Assembly: GCF_003323715.1 (NCBI RefSeq)
Contig: NZ_QOIN01000070.1
Location: 90,889-154,888, forward strand
Source: Streptomyces diacarni
GTDB lineage: Bacteria; Actinomycetota; Actinomycetes; Streptomycetales; Streptomycetaceae
Direction of reading: 5' to 3'
DNA length: 64,000 nucleotides
The notes beneath the pieces were generated by a model, which made no database searches, was not told the origin of the DNA, and was given only the letters and a program-made list of their open reading frames with translations. Shown piece by piece: positions 1-8,842 of this stretch. The position numbers and the translations under genes are program-made. Within the stretch, counting starts at the first letter, position 1. Each line of letters begins with the position of its first letter.

Positions 1-660
1 CAGCCAGCCCGGGCGCACCAGTCCCGACTCGTAGGCGAGGACGACCAGTTGCGCGCGGTCGCGCGCGCCCAGCTTGACCATCGTGCGGCTCACGTGGGTC
101 TTGGCCGTCAGCGGGGAGACGACCAGCCGGCGGGCGATCTCCTCGTTGGACAGCCCCAGGCCCACCAGCGCCATCACCTCCCGCTCCCGCTCGGTCAGGC
201 GGGCCAGCTCCTCGGCCGCCGCGGGCTGCTTGGAGCGGGCGGCGAACTCCTCGATGAGGCGGCGGGTCACGCCGGGCGAGAGCAGCGCGTCCCCGTCGAC
301 GACCGCGCGCACCGCCCGTACCAGCTCCTCGGGTTCGGTGTCCTTGACCAGGAACCCGGAGGCCCCCGAGCGCAGCGCCTCGAAGACGTACTCGTCCAGC
401 TCGAACGTGGTCAGCATGACGACCTTCACCGCCGCGAGCCGCGGGTCGCCGGTCAGGCGGCGGGTCGCGGCCAGGCCGTCGAGCACGGGCATCCGGATGT
501 CCATCAGCACCAGGTCGACAGAGGTCTCCCGGACCAGCGCGACCGCCTCCTGGCCGTCAGCCGCCTCGCCCGCGACCTCGATGTCGGGCTGCGCGTCCAA
601 CAGCGCACGGAATCCGGCGCGGACGAGGACCTGGTCGTCGGCGAGAAGGACGCGGATCAC
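1..660 (-). CDS. NarL/FixJ-family response regulator, C-terminus cut by window edge
   Basis: DNA-binding output half of a two-component system. It reads leftward from a GTG at 660 and has no stop before base 1, so only the last few residues are missing (220 codons visible). The receiver starts VIRVLLADDQ with acidic residues D8 and D9, and the phosphoacceptor is D54 in LVLMDIRMP. The C-terminal LuxR-type helix-turn-helix is visible as LTEREREVMALVGLGLSNEE. It lies 36 bp downstream of the sensor kinase at 697-2064 in the same direction, so the two are almost certainly cotranscribed. The target genes are not evident. Confidence 0.93.
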   Translation of the reverse strand, partial: MIRVLLADDQVLVRAGFRALLDAQPDIEVAGEAADGQEAVALVRETSVDLVLMDIRMPVLDGLAATRRLTGDPRLAAVKVVMLTTFELDEYVFEALRSGASGFLVKDTEPEELVRAVRAVVDGDALLSPGVTRRLIEEFAARSKQPAAAEELARLTEREREVMALVGLGLSNEEIARRLVVSPLTAKTHVSRTMVKLGARDRAQLVVLAYESGLVRPGWL

Positions 661-696
661 GGTGTCTCCCTGTGGTTCTGCGGTGCGGCAGGGCGG

Positions 697-2064
697 TCAC
701 TGTAGCGGCGCGCCGCTCTGCGAGGGCGGCAGCGGGATCGTCGCCAGGACGCGGAAGCCACCGCCTGGGCGCGGGCCCGCCTCGAGCGTGCCCCCGAAAG
801 CCGCGGCCCGCTCGCGCATGCCCACCAGCCCGTTGCCACCGCCGGTCGGTCCCGTGCCGGTCGCCGGCCCCTCGTCGTCGACGAGCAGTTCCATGGCGGT
901 GCTGCCGTAGCGGATGCGCACCAGCGCGGTGCGGGAGCCCGAGTGGCGCACGATGTTGGTGAGGGCCTCCTGGACGATGCGGAACGCCGCCAGGTCGGCG
1001 CCCGGCGGCGGCGGTACGGGCACCCCCTCCGTCTCGGTGGCGACCCGGAGCCCGGCGCGCGCGGCCTGCTCGGTCAGCTCGGCCAGCCGGTCGAGCCCGG
1101 GCGCGGGGGCGCGGGGCGCGTCACCCGGCGCACGGAGCGTGTCCAGGACCTGGCGCACCTCGCCCAGCGCCTCCTTGCTCGCGGCCTTGATCGTGGTGAG
1201 CGCGGTCCGCGCCTGTTCCGGTTCCGCGTCGAGGAGGGCGAGGCCCACCCCTGCCTGGATGTTGATGACGGAGATGCTGTGGGCCAGCACGTCGTGCAAC
1301 TCGCGGGCGATGCGCAGCCGCTCCTCGCCGGCCCGCCGCTTCTCGGCCTCTTCCGCCTCGCGCTGCCTGCGCTCCCGTTCGGCGCGGCGCACCCGGGCCA
1401 GCTCACCCGCCGTGCACAGCGCCACCATCCACACCAGCATGAACAGGTCCGCGCCCCAGGACGACCCCGGCGGATCGCCACCGGGCGGCAGCAGGCGGGA
1501 GAAGGCGTGGGCCACCAGCAGGTTGCCCAGCCACAGGACCCCGAGGGCGGACCAGGTCACATACCGGCACCCCTCCACGAGCGCGGCGAAGCCCGCGACG
1601 ACGACGCTGAGCAGGATCGGACCGTAGGGGTAGCCGGCCGCCAGATACGCCAGCGTCACCGCCGACGTCCCGCACACCGCACAGCGCGGGTAGCGGTACC
1701 GGACCAGCAGCAGGAGCGGCCCCAGCGTCAGCAGGAGGCGGGCGGCCCCGTCGGGACCGACCACGTCGGCGGCCCGCTGATTGTGCGCGGCGAAACCCGT
1801 GCCGGCCTGCTGGATGACGAAGACGGCGACCGACGTCGCCCACGGAACGCGCCGCCGCGCCCAGGGCGGCGGAGCCGGGAGCTCTCCCGGCCGACGCCGC
1901 CACCGGGACCGCCGCGCCGGTCCCGCGCCCGCCACCGCGGCGGCGTCGCCGCCACCGGGAACAGGGGCGGCGCCGTCACCGAGGGCAGGCGCGGTGCCGT
2001 CACCGGAAGCCGCGGCGGAAGAAGGGGTGCTGGCCACGCCTCTCACGCTAGACGCGCCTCGCAC
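697..2064 (-). CDS. Sensor histidine kinase, HisKA_3/NarX-like
   Basis: Membrane sensor kinase partnered with the response regulator just downstream. After a variable Ala/Gly/Pro-rich N-terminus of about 75 residues come several hydrophobic segments (roughly residues 75-215). A charged coiled region (RRAERERRQREAEEAEKR) leads into the HisKA_3 dimerisation helix with the phospho-His in ELHDVLAHS. The HATPase domain has N-box EALTNIVRHS and G-box GGNGLVGMRERA. No extracellular sensing domain is visible, as is usual for this actinobacterial class. The start is uncertain: GTG at 2064 gives 455 residues, and another GTG at 2037 would remove nine poorly conserved residues. Confidence 0.92.
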   Translation of the reverse strand: MRGASSVRGVASTPSSAAASGDGTAPALGDGAAPVPGGGDAAAVAGAGPARRSRWRRRPGELPAPPPWARRRVPWATSVAVFVIQQAGTGFAAHNQRAADVVGPDGAARLLLTLGPLLLLVRYRYPRCAVCGTSAVTLAYLAAGYPYGPILLSVVVAGFAALVEGCRYVTWSALGVLWLGNLLVAHAFSRLLPPGGDPPGSSWGADLFMLVWMVALCTAGELARVRRAERERRQREAEEAEKRRAGEERLRIARELHDVLAHSISVINIQAGVGLALLDAEPEQARTALTTIKAASKEALGEVRQVLDTLRAPGDAPRAPAPGLDRLAELTEQAARAGLRVATETEGVPVPPPPGADLAAFRIVQEALTNIVRHSGSRTALVRIRYGSTAMELLVDDEGPATGTGPTGGGNGLVGMRERAAAFGGTLEAGPRPGGGFRVLATIPLPPSQSGAPLQ

Positions 2065-2168
2065 GGTGCGTCGTCAGCCGGGCGCGGTGCTCGCGGCTAC
2101 TCCCCGGGGAGTACGGGCTAGCGGGTGGCCGCGTGGGGCCGCCCGCTCGGTACGACGCACGGACCGGG

Positions 2169-3581
2169 TCAGGCCGAGGGGCGTCGCGCCGACTCGCCAC
2201 CCGGCTCGTCACGGCCCTGCGAAGGCCGCTCACCGGCTCCGTCCGCGCGGTCGTCCTGCTCGGCGCCCTGCTGAGCGGCGGCCTCGGTGCCCTCCCCCAC
2301 GTCCTCGGCCGTGTCGGAGCCGTCGCGTGCCGCCTCGGCCTCCCTGCGGTCGAACGTGTCCAGAACGCGGCGGGCGAGGGGGTGCACCCGGACGACCTCG
2401 GCCAGCGAGGTGGCGCCGCGGGTGAAGCGCGCGAAGACGTTCCAGGCGGGCCTGAAACCGGTCAGAGCAGCGTGGAAGAGGCCGGGGCGGCGGGCGAAGA
2501 TCCGCAGCAGCCGCCGTCCGACGCCCATCTCGACGCCGAGGCCCGCCTTGACGGCGAACGCGTAGTTGAGGGCCTGCCGGCGCGCGTCCACCGCGTCGTG
2601 CGCCTCGGCGACGCGTACCGCCCACTCCCCCGCCAGCCGTCCGGAGCGCAGCGCGAAGGAGATGCCCTCGCGGGTCCAGGGCTCCAGCAGGCCGGCCGCG
2701 TCCCCGGCGACGAGGACCCGGCCGCGGGAGAGCGGTGAGTCGTCGGCGCGGCAGCGGGTCAGATGTCCCGAGGAGATACGGGGCTCGAATCCGGCGAGGC
2801 CGAGGCGGCCGACGAAGTCGTCCAGGTAGCGCTTGGTGGCCGCGCCGTCGCCGCGGGCGGAGATGACGCCGACGGTGAGGGTGTCCCCCTTGGGGAAGAC
2901 CCAGCCGTAACTGCCCGGGAGCGGGCCCCAGTCCACCAGCGCCCGCCCGGCCCAGTCCTCGGCGACACTGTCGGGGACGGGGATCTCCGCTTCCAGACCG
3001 AGGTCGACCTGCTCCATCTTGACGCCCACGTGGGCACCTATCCGGCTCGCGCTGCCGTCCGCGCCGATCACCGCCCTGGCCAGGACCGGCTCGTCCTCGC
3101 CCGCCAGCACGACGGCGACCGTGCGGCGGTCGGGCACGGCGGGCCCGTGCTGCTCGACGCGGGAGACGGCGACACCGGTGCGCACCTCCGCGCCGGCCTT
3201 GACGGCCGCCTCCGCCAGTGCGTTGTCGAACTCGGGCCGGTTGACCAGGCCGAAGAGCATGCTGCGGGCGCGCCGGGTGCGGGCGAGCTTGCCGTTCAGG
3301 GTGAAGGTCACCGCGTGCACGCGGTCGCGCAACGGGAGGTCGAAGCCGGGCGGGAGCGAGTCCCTGGAGGGGCCGATGATGCCGCCGCCGCACGTCTTGT
3401 AGCGCGGCAGCTCGGCCTTCTCCACGAGCAGCACCTTGCGACCGGCGACGGCCGCCGCGTACGCGGCCGAGGCGCCCGCGGGCCCGGCGCCGACCACGAC
3501 GACGTCCCAGACGGGGCGGTCCTGCCACCGGTCCCCCGCGGGCTCGACGTCCTCGTTCCCGGCTGCGTTCTCGCTGCTCAC
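2169..3581 (-). CDS. Geranylgeranyl reductase family FAD-dependent oxidoreductase
   Basis: Predicted flavoprotein that reduces prenyl double bonds, in actinomycetes often menaquinone side chains or other polyprenyl groups. This substrate is known for the family, not shown here. GTG at 3581 was chosen because GGGAG stands 11 bases upstream; an earlier in-frame start lacks this. The dinucleotide-binding motif GAGPAG is at residues 31-36, followed by a PRYKTCGGG stretch typical of the family. A second FAD contact, GDAAGLLEPWTREGIS, lies in the C-terminal half. The last 60 or so residues are acidic and low-complexity and look disordered, longer than in most relatives. It is divergent from the peptidase gene at 3708. 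Confidence 0.88.
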   Translation of the reverse strand: MSSENAAGNEDVEPAGDRWQDRPVWDVVVVGAGPAGASAAYAAAVAGRKVLLVEKAELPRYKTCGGGIIGPSRDSLPPGFDLPLRDRVHAVTFTLNGKLARTRRARSMLFGLVNRPEFDNALAEAAVKAGAEVRTGVAVSRVEQHGPAVPDRRTVAVVLAGEDEPVLARAVIGADGSASRIGAHVGVKMEQVDLGLEAEIPVPDSVAEDWAGRALVDWGPLPGSYGWVFPKGDTLTVGVISARGDGAATKRYLDDFVGRLGLAGFEPRISSGHLTRCRADDSPLSRGRVLVAGDAAGLLEPWTREGISFALRSGRLAGEWAVRVAEAHDAVDARRQALNYAFAVKAGLGVEMGVGRRLLRIFARRPGLFHAALTGFRPAWNVFARFTRGATSLAEVVRVHPLARRVLDTFDRREAEAARDGSDTAEDVGEGTEAAAQQGAEQDDRADGAGERPSQGRDEPGGESARRPSA

Positions 3582-3644
3582 GATGTGCTGTGCTCCCGGT
3601 TGACCTCTGTTGACGGTATGGCCCACCGCATCCTACGGGGCGGG

Positions 3645-3677
3645 TCACGTGCGATACACATGTGTCCGTACACGTGT
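3645..3677. promoter_or_regulatory. Palindromic motifs in the divergent promoter region
   Basis: Between the divergent reductase and peptidase starts lie TCACGTG (3645-3651), a perfect palindrome ACACATGTGT (3656-3665) and ACACGTGT (3670-3677). The last two start 14 bases apart. They sit 30-50 bases upstream of the peptidase ATG, a plausible repressor or activator site. No candidate regulator is adjacent. Confidence 0.35.
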
Positions 3678-3707
3678 GCCAACGTCGCGCCCACAAGGAG
3701 CGTTCCC

Positions 3708-5147
3708 ATGCCGCAGCCCCCGTCAGAACCGACGGCCACGCCCGCAGCAGCCCCCACGTCCACCGCGTCAGGACCGGCCGCCTCCACCGCGGATGTCGCG
3801 GCCACCGTCGCCTCGCTGATGTCCCGCGCCAAGTCCGAGCTGAGCGAGCTGGTGGCGTTCCGCTCGGTCGCGGACCCGGAGCAGTTCCCGGTCAGCGAGT
3901 GCGAGGGGGCCGCCAGGTGGATCGCCGACGCGCTGCGTGCGGAGGGCTTCCAGGACGTCGCGGCACTGGACACGCCGGACGGCACCCAGTCGGTCTACGG
4001 CTACCTGCCCGGCCCCGCGGGTGCGCCGACGGTGCTGCTGTACGCGCACTACGACGTCCAGCCGCCGCTGGACGAGGCGGCCTGGCGCACCCCGCCGTTC
4101 GAGCTGACCGACGGCGCCGACGGCCGGTGGTACGGCAGGGGGGCGGCCGACTGCAAGGGCGGCTTCGTGATGCACCTGCTCGCGCTGCGGGCCGTGCGGG
4201 AGAACGGTGGACTGCCCGTCTCGGTCAAGATGATCGCGGAGGGCTCCGAGGAGCAGGGCACCGGCGGTCTGGAACAGTACGCGCGTGCGCACCCCGAACT
4301 GCTGGCCGCTGACGCCGTCGTCATCGGGGACACGGGCAACTTCCGCTGCGGCGTGCCCACCGTCACCGCGACGCTGCGCGGCATGACGCTGCTGCGGGTC
4401 CAGGTCGACACGCTCGAAGGGAACCTGCACTCGGGCCTGTTCGGCGGCGCGGCACCGGACGCGCTGGCCGCGCTGCTGCGCACGCTCGACTCCCTGCGGG
4501 ACGCCGAGGGCAACACCGTCGTCGACGGCCTCGACGCGGACGCGCGGTGGGAGGGCATGCCGTACCCGGAGGGGGACTTCCGGCGGGACGCCAAGGTGCT
4601 GGACGGGGTCGGTCTGCTCGGCGGCGGCGCCGTCGCCGACCGGCTGTGGGCACGTCCGGCCGTGACCGTACTGGGCATCGACTGCCCGCCGGTCGTGGGC
4701 GCCACCCCATCGGTGCACGCGTCGGCGCGCGCCCTGGTCTCGCTGCGTATCCCGCCGGGCACCGACGTCGAGGAGGCCATCGAGCTGCTGGTCGCGCACG
4801 TCGAGTCGCACGTGCCGTGGCAGGCGCGGGTGACGACCGAGGTGATCGGTCGGGGGCAGCCGTTCAGCGCCGACACCTCCAGCCCTGCGTACACCGCGAT
4901 GGCCACCGCGCTGCGCGAGGCGTACGACGGGCTGGAGATGCAGGTCTCCGGGATGGGCGGCTCGATCCCGCTGTGCAACGCGCTGGATGCCCTCTACCCG
5001 GACGCCGAGATCCTCCTCATCGGTCTGAGCGAACCCGAGGCGCAGATCCACGCGGTGAACGAGAGCGTGGACCCGCGCGAACTGGAGCGGATGGCGGTGG
5101 CCGAGGCGCTCTTCCTGCACGGATACGCGCAGCAGAAGAACGCCTGA
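3708..5147 (+). CDS. M20/M25/M40 family metallopeptidase (dipeptidase-like)
   Basis: Zinc-dependent exopeptidase, 479 residues, probably cytoplasmic. ATG at 3708 is preceded by AAGGAG seven bases upstream; the Ala/Thr/Pro-rich first 30 residues are not conserved-looking. Metal ligands are visible in order: H114 and D116 in YAHYDVQPP, bridging D148 in GRGAADCKGG, and the E181-E182 pair in EGSEEQGTGG. The middle portion (about 230-390) corresponds to the dimerisation lid. Length and motifs fit dipeptidases acting on short peptides rather than ArgE or DapE, but the exact substrate cannot be told. Confidence 0.9.
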   Translation: MPQPPSEPTATPAAAPTSTASGPAASTADVAATVASLMSRAKSELSELVAFRSVADPEQFPVSECEGAARWIADALRAEGFQDVAALDTPDGTQSVYGYLPGPAGAPTVLLYAHYDVQPPLDEAAWRTPPFELTDGADGRWYGRGAADCKGGFVMHLLALRAVRENGGLPVSVKMIAEGSEEQGTGGLEQYARAHPELLAADAVVIGDTGNFRCGVPTVTATLRGMTLLRVQVDTLEGNLHSGLFGGAAPDALAALLRTLDSLRDAEGNTVVDGLDADARWEGMPYPEGDFRRDAKVLDGVGLLGGGAVADRLWARPAVTVLGIDCPPVVGATPSVHASARALVSLRIPPGTDVEEAIELLVAHVESHVPWQARVTTEVIGRGQPFSADTSSPAYTAMATALREAYDGLEMQVSGMGGSIPLCNALDALYPDAEILLIGLSEPEAQIHAVNESVDPRELERMAVAEALFLHGYAQQKNA

Positions 5148-5169
5148 TCACCGCAGGCCCGGGGCCCCG

Positions 5170-6207
5170 TCAGCGCAGCAGGTGGCCGCAGCCGGTCGGG
5201 ACACCGCCCTCGAGGTAGAGGGGGTGTCCCGCCCTGCGGGCCCGCAGGGCGCAGCGCAGCCGCTCCAGGCGGTTGGCAGGAAGAAGCCGCGCGGCCTCCT
5301 CCTCGGTGACGAAGCGCCAGTCGCGGAGTTCGGCGCCCGGCAGCAGGAGCGCGGCCTCGTCTTCGGCCGCGAGCCGTCCCCCGTCGAAGAGCAGCCGCAT
5401 CCCGCCGAACGCGGGTGGGCGCGGCGGCTCCCAGTCGACGACGAGCAGCGCCGGCTGCGCGGGCAGCCGCAGTCCCAGTTCCTCGAAGACCTCGCGGACG
5501 CCCGCGGTGCTGGGCGCCTCACCGCGCTCGACCACGCCGCCGGGGAACTCCCAGCCCGGCTTGTAGGTGGGGTCGACGAGGAGCACCCGGTCGCGGTCGT
5601 CGAACAGCAGCACCCCCGCGGCGACCGTCTCGGCCGTCGGCTCGGGGGTCTGCACGATGCCCGTGGTGCCCGCCCCCTCACCGATCGCCTCGGCGAGGCG
5701 CTCGGCCGTGCGCCGGGGGGTGAGGTGGCTGGTGTCGAGCGTGTGCGCCTCGGCGGTGATCCACGGCAGGGCCGCCCGGTACGAGGACAGGTGGGCCAGG
5801 CACCAGGCGCGGGTGGAGCCGCCGTCATCGGCGGCGCGGGTGTCGATGCGCTCGCGCAGTACGGGTTCGTCAGCGTGCAGCAGCAGGTGCTGTACGGGGA
5901 TGCGGCGGGCGGCGAGCGCGCCGAAGATCTCGTCGCGGTACTCGCGCCGCAGCAGCGTCATCGGGGCGATCAGCGGTCCTTCGACCTCTGTCAGCAAAGC
6001 GGCGGCCGTGTCCACCACGAGCCGCCGCCATGAGTGCAGGTCCTGGAAGTCGGCTATCTGTCCGAGGCGTTCCTTGGGCAGCATGCGGCGCAGTGCGGCA
6101 CCGATGGCTTCGGGTTCGTAGAGCGTGCTGCCGGGAAGCAGGTCGAGCAGTTCGTTCGCCGCGGTGGTCTTGCCCGCGCCGAACGCGCCGTTCAGCCAGA
6201 CGATCAC
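5170..6207 (-). CDS. Fusion of TmrB-like P-loop ATPase and Nudix hydrolase
   Basis: A 345-residue two-domain protein. Residues 1-175 begin MIVWLNGAFGAGKTTAANEL with Walker A GAFGAGKT at 7-14. This matches the opening of TmrB-type ATP-binding proteins and related small P-loop kinases. Residues 190-345 form a Nudix hydrolase with a complete Nudix box (G-x5-E-x7-RE-x2-EE-x-G) at 224-246, including REVFEELGL. Nudix enzymes cleave nucleoside diphosphates linked to another group. No operon partner: it is convergent with the M20 peptidase (22 bp apart). The fusion suggests the kinase and hydrolase act on one nucleotide-linked metabolite, which is inference. Confidence 0.87.
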   Translation of the reverse strand: MIVWLNGAFGAGKTTAANELLDLLPGSTLYEPEAIGAALRRMLPKERLGQIADFQDLHSWRRLVVDTAAALLTEVEGPLIAPMTLLRREYRDEIFGALAARRIPVQHLLLHADEPVLRERIDTRAADDGGSTRAWCLAHLSSYRAALPWITAEAHTLDTSHLTPRRTAERLAEAIGEGAGTTGIVQTPEPTAETVAAGVLLFDDRDRVLLVDPTYKPGWEFPGGVVERGEAPSTAGVREVFEELGLRLPAQPALLVVDWEPPRPPAFGGMRLLFDGGRLAAEDEAALLLPGAELRDWRFVTEEEAARLLPANRLERLRCALRARRAGHPLYLEGGVPTGCGHLLR

Positions 6208-6516
6208 GGTGTTCCCCCCTCATCCGTCGTCCCCGTTCAGTTGCCCGCATCACCCGGTGGGGGAAACGCGCCGGGGCGGCTCTCCCGGCGCCCGAAGGGG
6301 CACGGCGCCTGCGCCCCGGCGCGTACGGCGGGGCGCGCGCGGCCCGCCGGGAGGGCGGAAACGGCAGGCGGGCGGGCGGGGGGCCGGCCGACCGGCGACC
6401 CCCGGCGGCTCCGGCGCGAGCAGGGACGGACGAGGCGCCCGCCCCCGAGGACAGGATCAGCCGGGCGGCCGGGGGCTCAGCCGGGTGACCAAGGGATCAG
6501 CCGGGCGGCCAAGGGT
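6208..6516. other. Non-coding stretch with a tandem repeat
   Basis: About 310 bases between two leftward genes. The first 250 bases are GC-rich with no convincing gene; the right end carries the 20-bp tandem repeat described separately. The upstream region of the kinase/Nudix gene lies at 6208-6260. Confidence 0.5.
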
Positions 6517-6530
6517 TCAGCTGGATGACC
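6457..6530. repeat. 20-bp tandem repeat, 3.7 copies, overlapping a stop codon
   Basis: Units begin TCAGCCGGG at 6457, 6477 and 6497, exactly 20 bases apart. A diverged fourth copy starts at 6517 and contains the stop codon (TCA on this strand) and last codons of the TIGR03086-type gene. It looks like expansion of the 3' end of that gene by slippage. Confidence 0.85.
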
Positions 6531-7086
6531 AGCGCGGGTCGCGGCCGGTGGCGGCGAGCAACTTCTCCAAGGGCGTGGCGTCGGGCGGTACGGCCACCTC
6601 CTCGCCGTAGACGCCCGCCTCGCGCGCCATGGGTGCCATGTCGTCGACAGCGGGCCGCACCTCGTCCAGGGCCGCCTGGTCGGGCCGGTAATCCTGGCCG
6701 GTGGCGCGGGCCAGGTCCCAGCCGTGGACGAGCAGATCGCCGAGCACCATGTGGGCCACGGTGCGCTGCGGCAGGCCCATGCCCGGCGAGACGCCCTCCA
6801 GCGCGCCGGGCGCCGCCCACGCCGTGACCAGCTTGCCGGTCTCCGCACCGAAGCGGGCACGCCACTCGCCCTGGAGGTAGTCGGGTGTGGTGGAGAAGTC
6901 GGCGGCCTCCCGGGCGGCGAGGGCCTGGAAACCGACGACGACGTGGAAGAGGTGGTTGAGCAGCGCCCGTACGTCGTACTCGGCGCAGGGGGTGGGCAGC
7001 GTGAGCTGCTCGTCGGTGATGCCGCGCACGACGGGGTCCGCGGCGCGGGCGGCTCCGCCGATGAGAGGGGAAAGTTCGTTGGCCAT
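6517..7086 (-). CDS. TIGR03086 / mycothiol-dependent isomerase-like DinB-fold protein
   Basis: 189 residues starting ATG at 7086. The pattern LTLPTPCAEYDVRALLNHLF near the N-terminus, then a mid-protein LVHGWDLARATG, is characteristic of the TIGR03086 family. These proteins share the four-helix metal-binding fold of mycothiol-dependent maleylpyruvate isomerase, with histidines in the NHLFH and VHGWD segments as likely ligands. Substrate unknown; family members are often thought to use mycothiol or bacillithiol. It is divergent from the AraC gene with a 73-bp gap. The 3' end is embedded in a tandem repeat. Confidence 0.82.
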   Translation of the reverse strand: MANELSPLIGGAARAADPVVRGITDEQLTLPTPCAEYDVRALLNHLFHVVVGFQALAAREAADFSTTPDYLQGEWRARFGAETGKLVTAWAAPGALEGVSPGMGLPQRTVAHMVLGDLLVHGWDLARATGQDYRPDQAALDEVRPAVDDMAPMAREAGVYGEEVAVPPDATPLEKLLAATGRDPRWSSS

Positions 7087-7159
7087 GCCGTCACGCTAGG
7101 TCCCGGCCACGGGCCGGGGCTTGAAGAAACGCGACAGTGCCGGGCATAGGATCGCCGTC

Positions 7160-8200
7160 ATGGCAGGTGGGGGCAGCGTGAACGCGCCGGACGGCGAGAA
7201 CCGGACGCCCGCTGCCCGTGAGGCCGCCGCGGAACCGCGCAGGGACACGCGGGGCATCGTGCAGGCGCCGTCGCTGATGGCGCGGGTCCACTTCCGCCGC
7301 AGGCCGGCAGCCGAGCCGTTGCGCCACTGGGTGGAGCACTACTGGCTGATCGACTGGGACCTGGAGGAGCCGTACGTCTCGCAGGTCGTCCCGCACCCGT
7401 GCGTCAACCTCGTCTTCGAACGGCGCGGCCCCGCGGAGATCGCGGTCGCGAGCGGGCTGGTGGCGGGGGTCGCCACGGACCTGTTCACCACGAAGCTGGC
7501 GGACTCCGGGCGTGTGTGCGGCGTCCAGTTCCGCCCTGGCGGCTTCCACACCTTCCTGTCGCCGCCCCGCCCGCTCACAGCCCTGAGAGGCAGGCAGCTG
7601 ACGCTGCGCGAAGCGTTCGGCGACGGAGGAGCACCCGGCGGGGAGGCGCCCGGTGGGGAAACGTCTGCTGGAAGGGAAGCGGCAGGAAGCGAGGCGGCCG
7701 GAAGAGGAGCGGTCGGGGCGCGGGAGGTTCTCGCCCGCGTCCGGCCGCAGGACGTGCCCGCCCGTGTCCTGGGGCCGGACGCGGAGGACCGGAGAGTGGC
7801 CGCGCTCGACGCCTTCCTGCTCTCCCTCTCCCCCCGCACCGATCCCGCCGCCGAGCAGGCCATGGCGCTGGCCGACCGGATCCGCACGGACCGCTCCGTC
7901 CTGCGCGTCGAGCGCCTGGCCGCGGACGAGGGCGTGTCCGTGCGCACCCTGCAACGGCTCTTCGCCACCTACGTCGGCGTCAGTCCGAAGTGGGCGATCC
8001 TGCGCTACCGCGTCCACGAGGCGATGGAGCGCGCCACCGCCAGGCCCGCGACGGACTGGGCCCAGCTGGCCGGCGAGCTGGGCTACAGCGACCAGGCCCA
8101 CCTGGTCCGTGACTTCACCGCCACCGTGGGGGTCACGCCGACCGCGTACGCCCGGGCGGTGGAGACCCCGCCGCGCCCGGAGACCCCCGCCGAGGCCTGA
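7160..8200 (+). CDS. AraC family transcriptional regulator
   Basis: 346 residues from ATG at 7160. No Shine-Dalgarno is visible and a TAGGAT hexamer lies at 7147-7152, so the transcript may be leaderless. The N-terminal 150 residues resemble the sensor domain of DUF6597-type AraC proteins (HWVEHYWLIDWDLEEPYVSQ). Residues about 155-205 are a Gly/Ala/Glu-rich linker. The C-terminal two-helix-turn-helix domain contains VERLAADEGVSVRTLQRLF and LAGELGYSDQAHLVRDF. The divergent TIGR03086-type gene is the obvious candidate target. Confidence 0.9.
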   Translation: MAGGGSVNAPDGENRTPAAREAAAEPRRDTRGIVQAPSLMARVHFRRRPAAEPLRHWVEHYWLIDWDLEEPYVSQVVPHPCVNLVFERRGPAEIAVASGLVAGVATDLFTTKLADSGRVCGVQFRPGGFHTFLSPPRPLTALRGRQLTLREAFGDGGAPGGEAPGGETSAGREAAGSEAAGRGAVGAREVLARVRPQDVPARVLGPDAEDRRVAALDAFLLSLSPRTDPAAEQAMALADRIRTDRSVLRVERLAADEGVSVRTLQRLFATYVGVSPKWAILRYRVHEAMERATARPATDWAQLAGELGYSDQAHLVRDFTATVGVTPTAYARAVETPPRPETPAEA

Positions 8201-8203
8201 CGG

Positions 8204-8237
8204 CACCGGGGGTGCGAGAGCGCCGCCGCCCCCGGTG
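8204..8237. terminator. Stem-loop after the AraC gene
   Basis: CACCGGGGG (8204-8212) pairs perfectly with CCCCCGGTG (8229-8237) across a 16-base loop, just after the AraC stop codon. There is no T-run, as is usual in streptomycetes. Confidence 0.55.
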
Positions 8238-8393
8238 ACGGTCTTGACGTGTGCCGGGCGCGCTCGGTGGTTACCCGCCGAGCTGTGGTGCTCGCCGCAC
8301 GGCGGGGCCACACCGTGAACAGGTGGCGTCCGCTCCTGCGACGAGCGGACGCCCGACCACCGGAATCCGTCGCACCCCAGGAGGCCGGAAGCC

Positions 8394-8720
8394 ATGTCAG
8401 CACACCAGTCCGACGCTCTGCCGCTGCCCGACTACGATCAGCTGCCGGCGGGGAGCGTGGAGCACAGGATCAGGTCGCTGGGAAGCGACGACGTGCGGCG
8501 GCTCGCGGAGTACGAGCAGGCACACGCCGACCGGCCGCAGGTGAAGGAGATCCTGGCCGCGCGCCTGGAGCAGCTCGACGCGGGCGCGGAGCCCTCGCAG
8601 GGCGACGCACGCGCCGGAGGCCCCGACATCCCCGCCGGCACCTCGGGCGGCTCCCCGGTCTCTCCCGCCGGCGCGGCCGAGCCGGAGGAACCGCTGCGCC
8701 ACGGCAAGCACGAGATGTGA
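8394..8720 (+). CDS. Small conserved actinobacterial protein, unknown function
   Basis: 108 residues from ATG at 8394 with AGGAGG 10 bases upstream. The N-terminal half (about residues 10-62, with LPDYDQLPAGSVEHRIRSL and YEQAHADRPQVKEIL) is a recurring actinobacterial helical domain of unknown function. I recall similar segments as DUF8129-like, which is not certain. The C-terminal 45 residues are Gly/Pro/Ala-rich and presumably disordered. No signal peptide or membrane segment. Confidence 0.78.
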   Translation: MSAHQSDALPLPDYDQLPAGSVEHRIRSLGSDDVRRLAEYEQAHADRPQVKEILAARLEQLDAGAEPSQGDARAGGPDIPAGTSGGSPVSPAGAAEPEEPLRHGKHEM

Positions 8721-8842
8721 GCGCACCGGCTTTTGAAGCACGCTCGCCGACCTGACGTATGCCGCAAAAACACTTGGCGGACGGAGGCCGCCCACTGCTA
8801 CGTTTCCGGAAGGCCGTGCGAGAGGACGAGGAGGTGGTACCC

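Noticed and set aside
6457..6530. Regular repeats that might suggest a CRISPR array
   Set aside because: Units are directly tandem with no spacers and no cas genes are present; same for 34245-34343.
7160..8200. Low-complexity stretch in the AraC gene as sign of a frameshift
   Set aside because: The frame stays open and both flanking domains are intact, so it reads as a linker.
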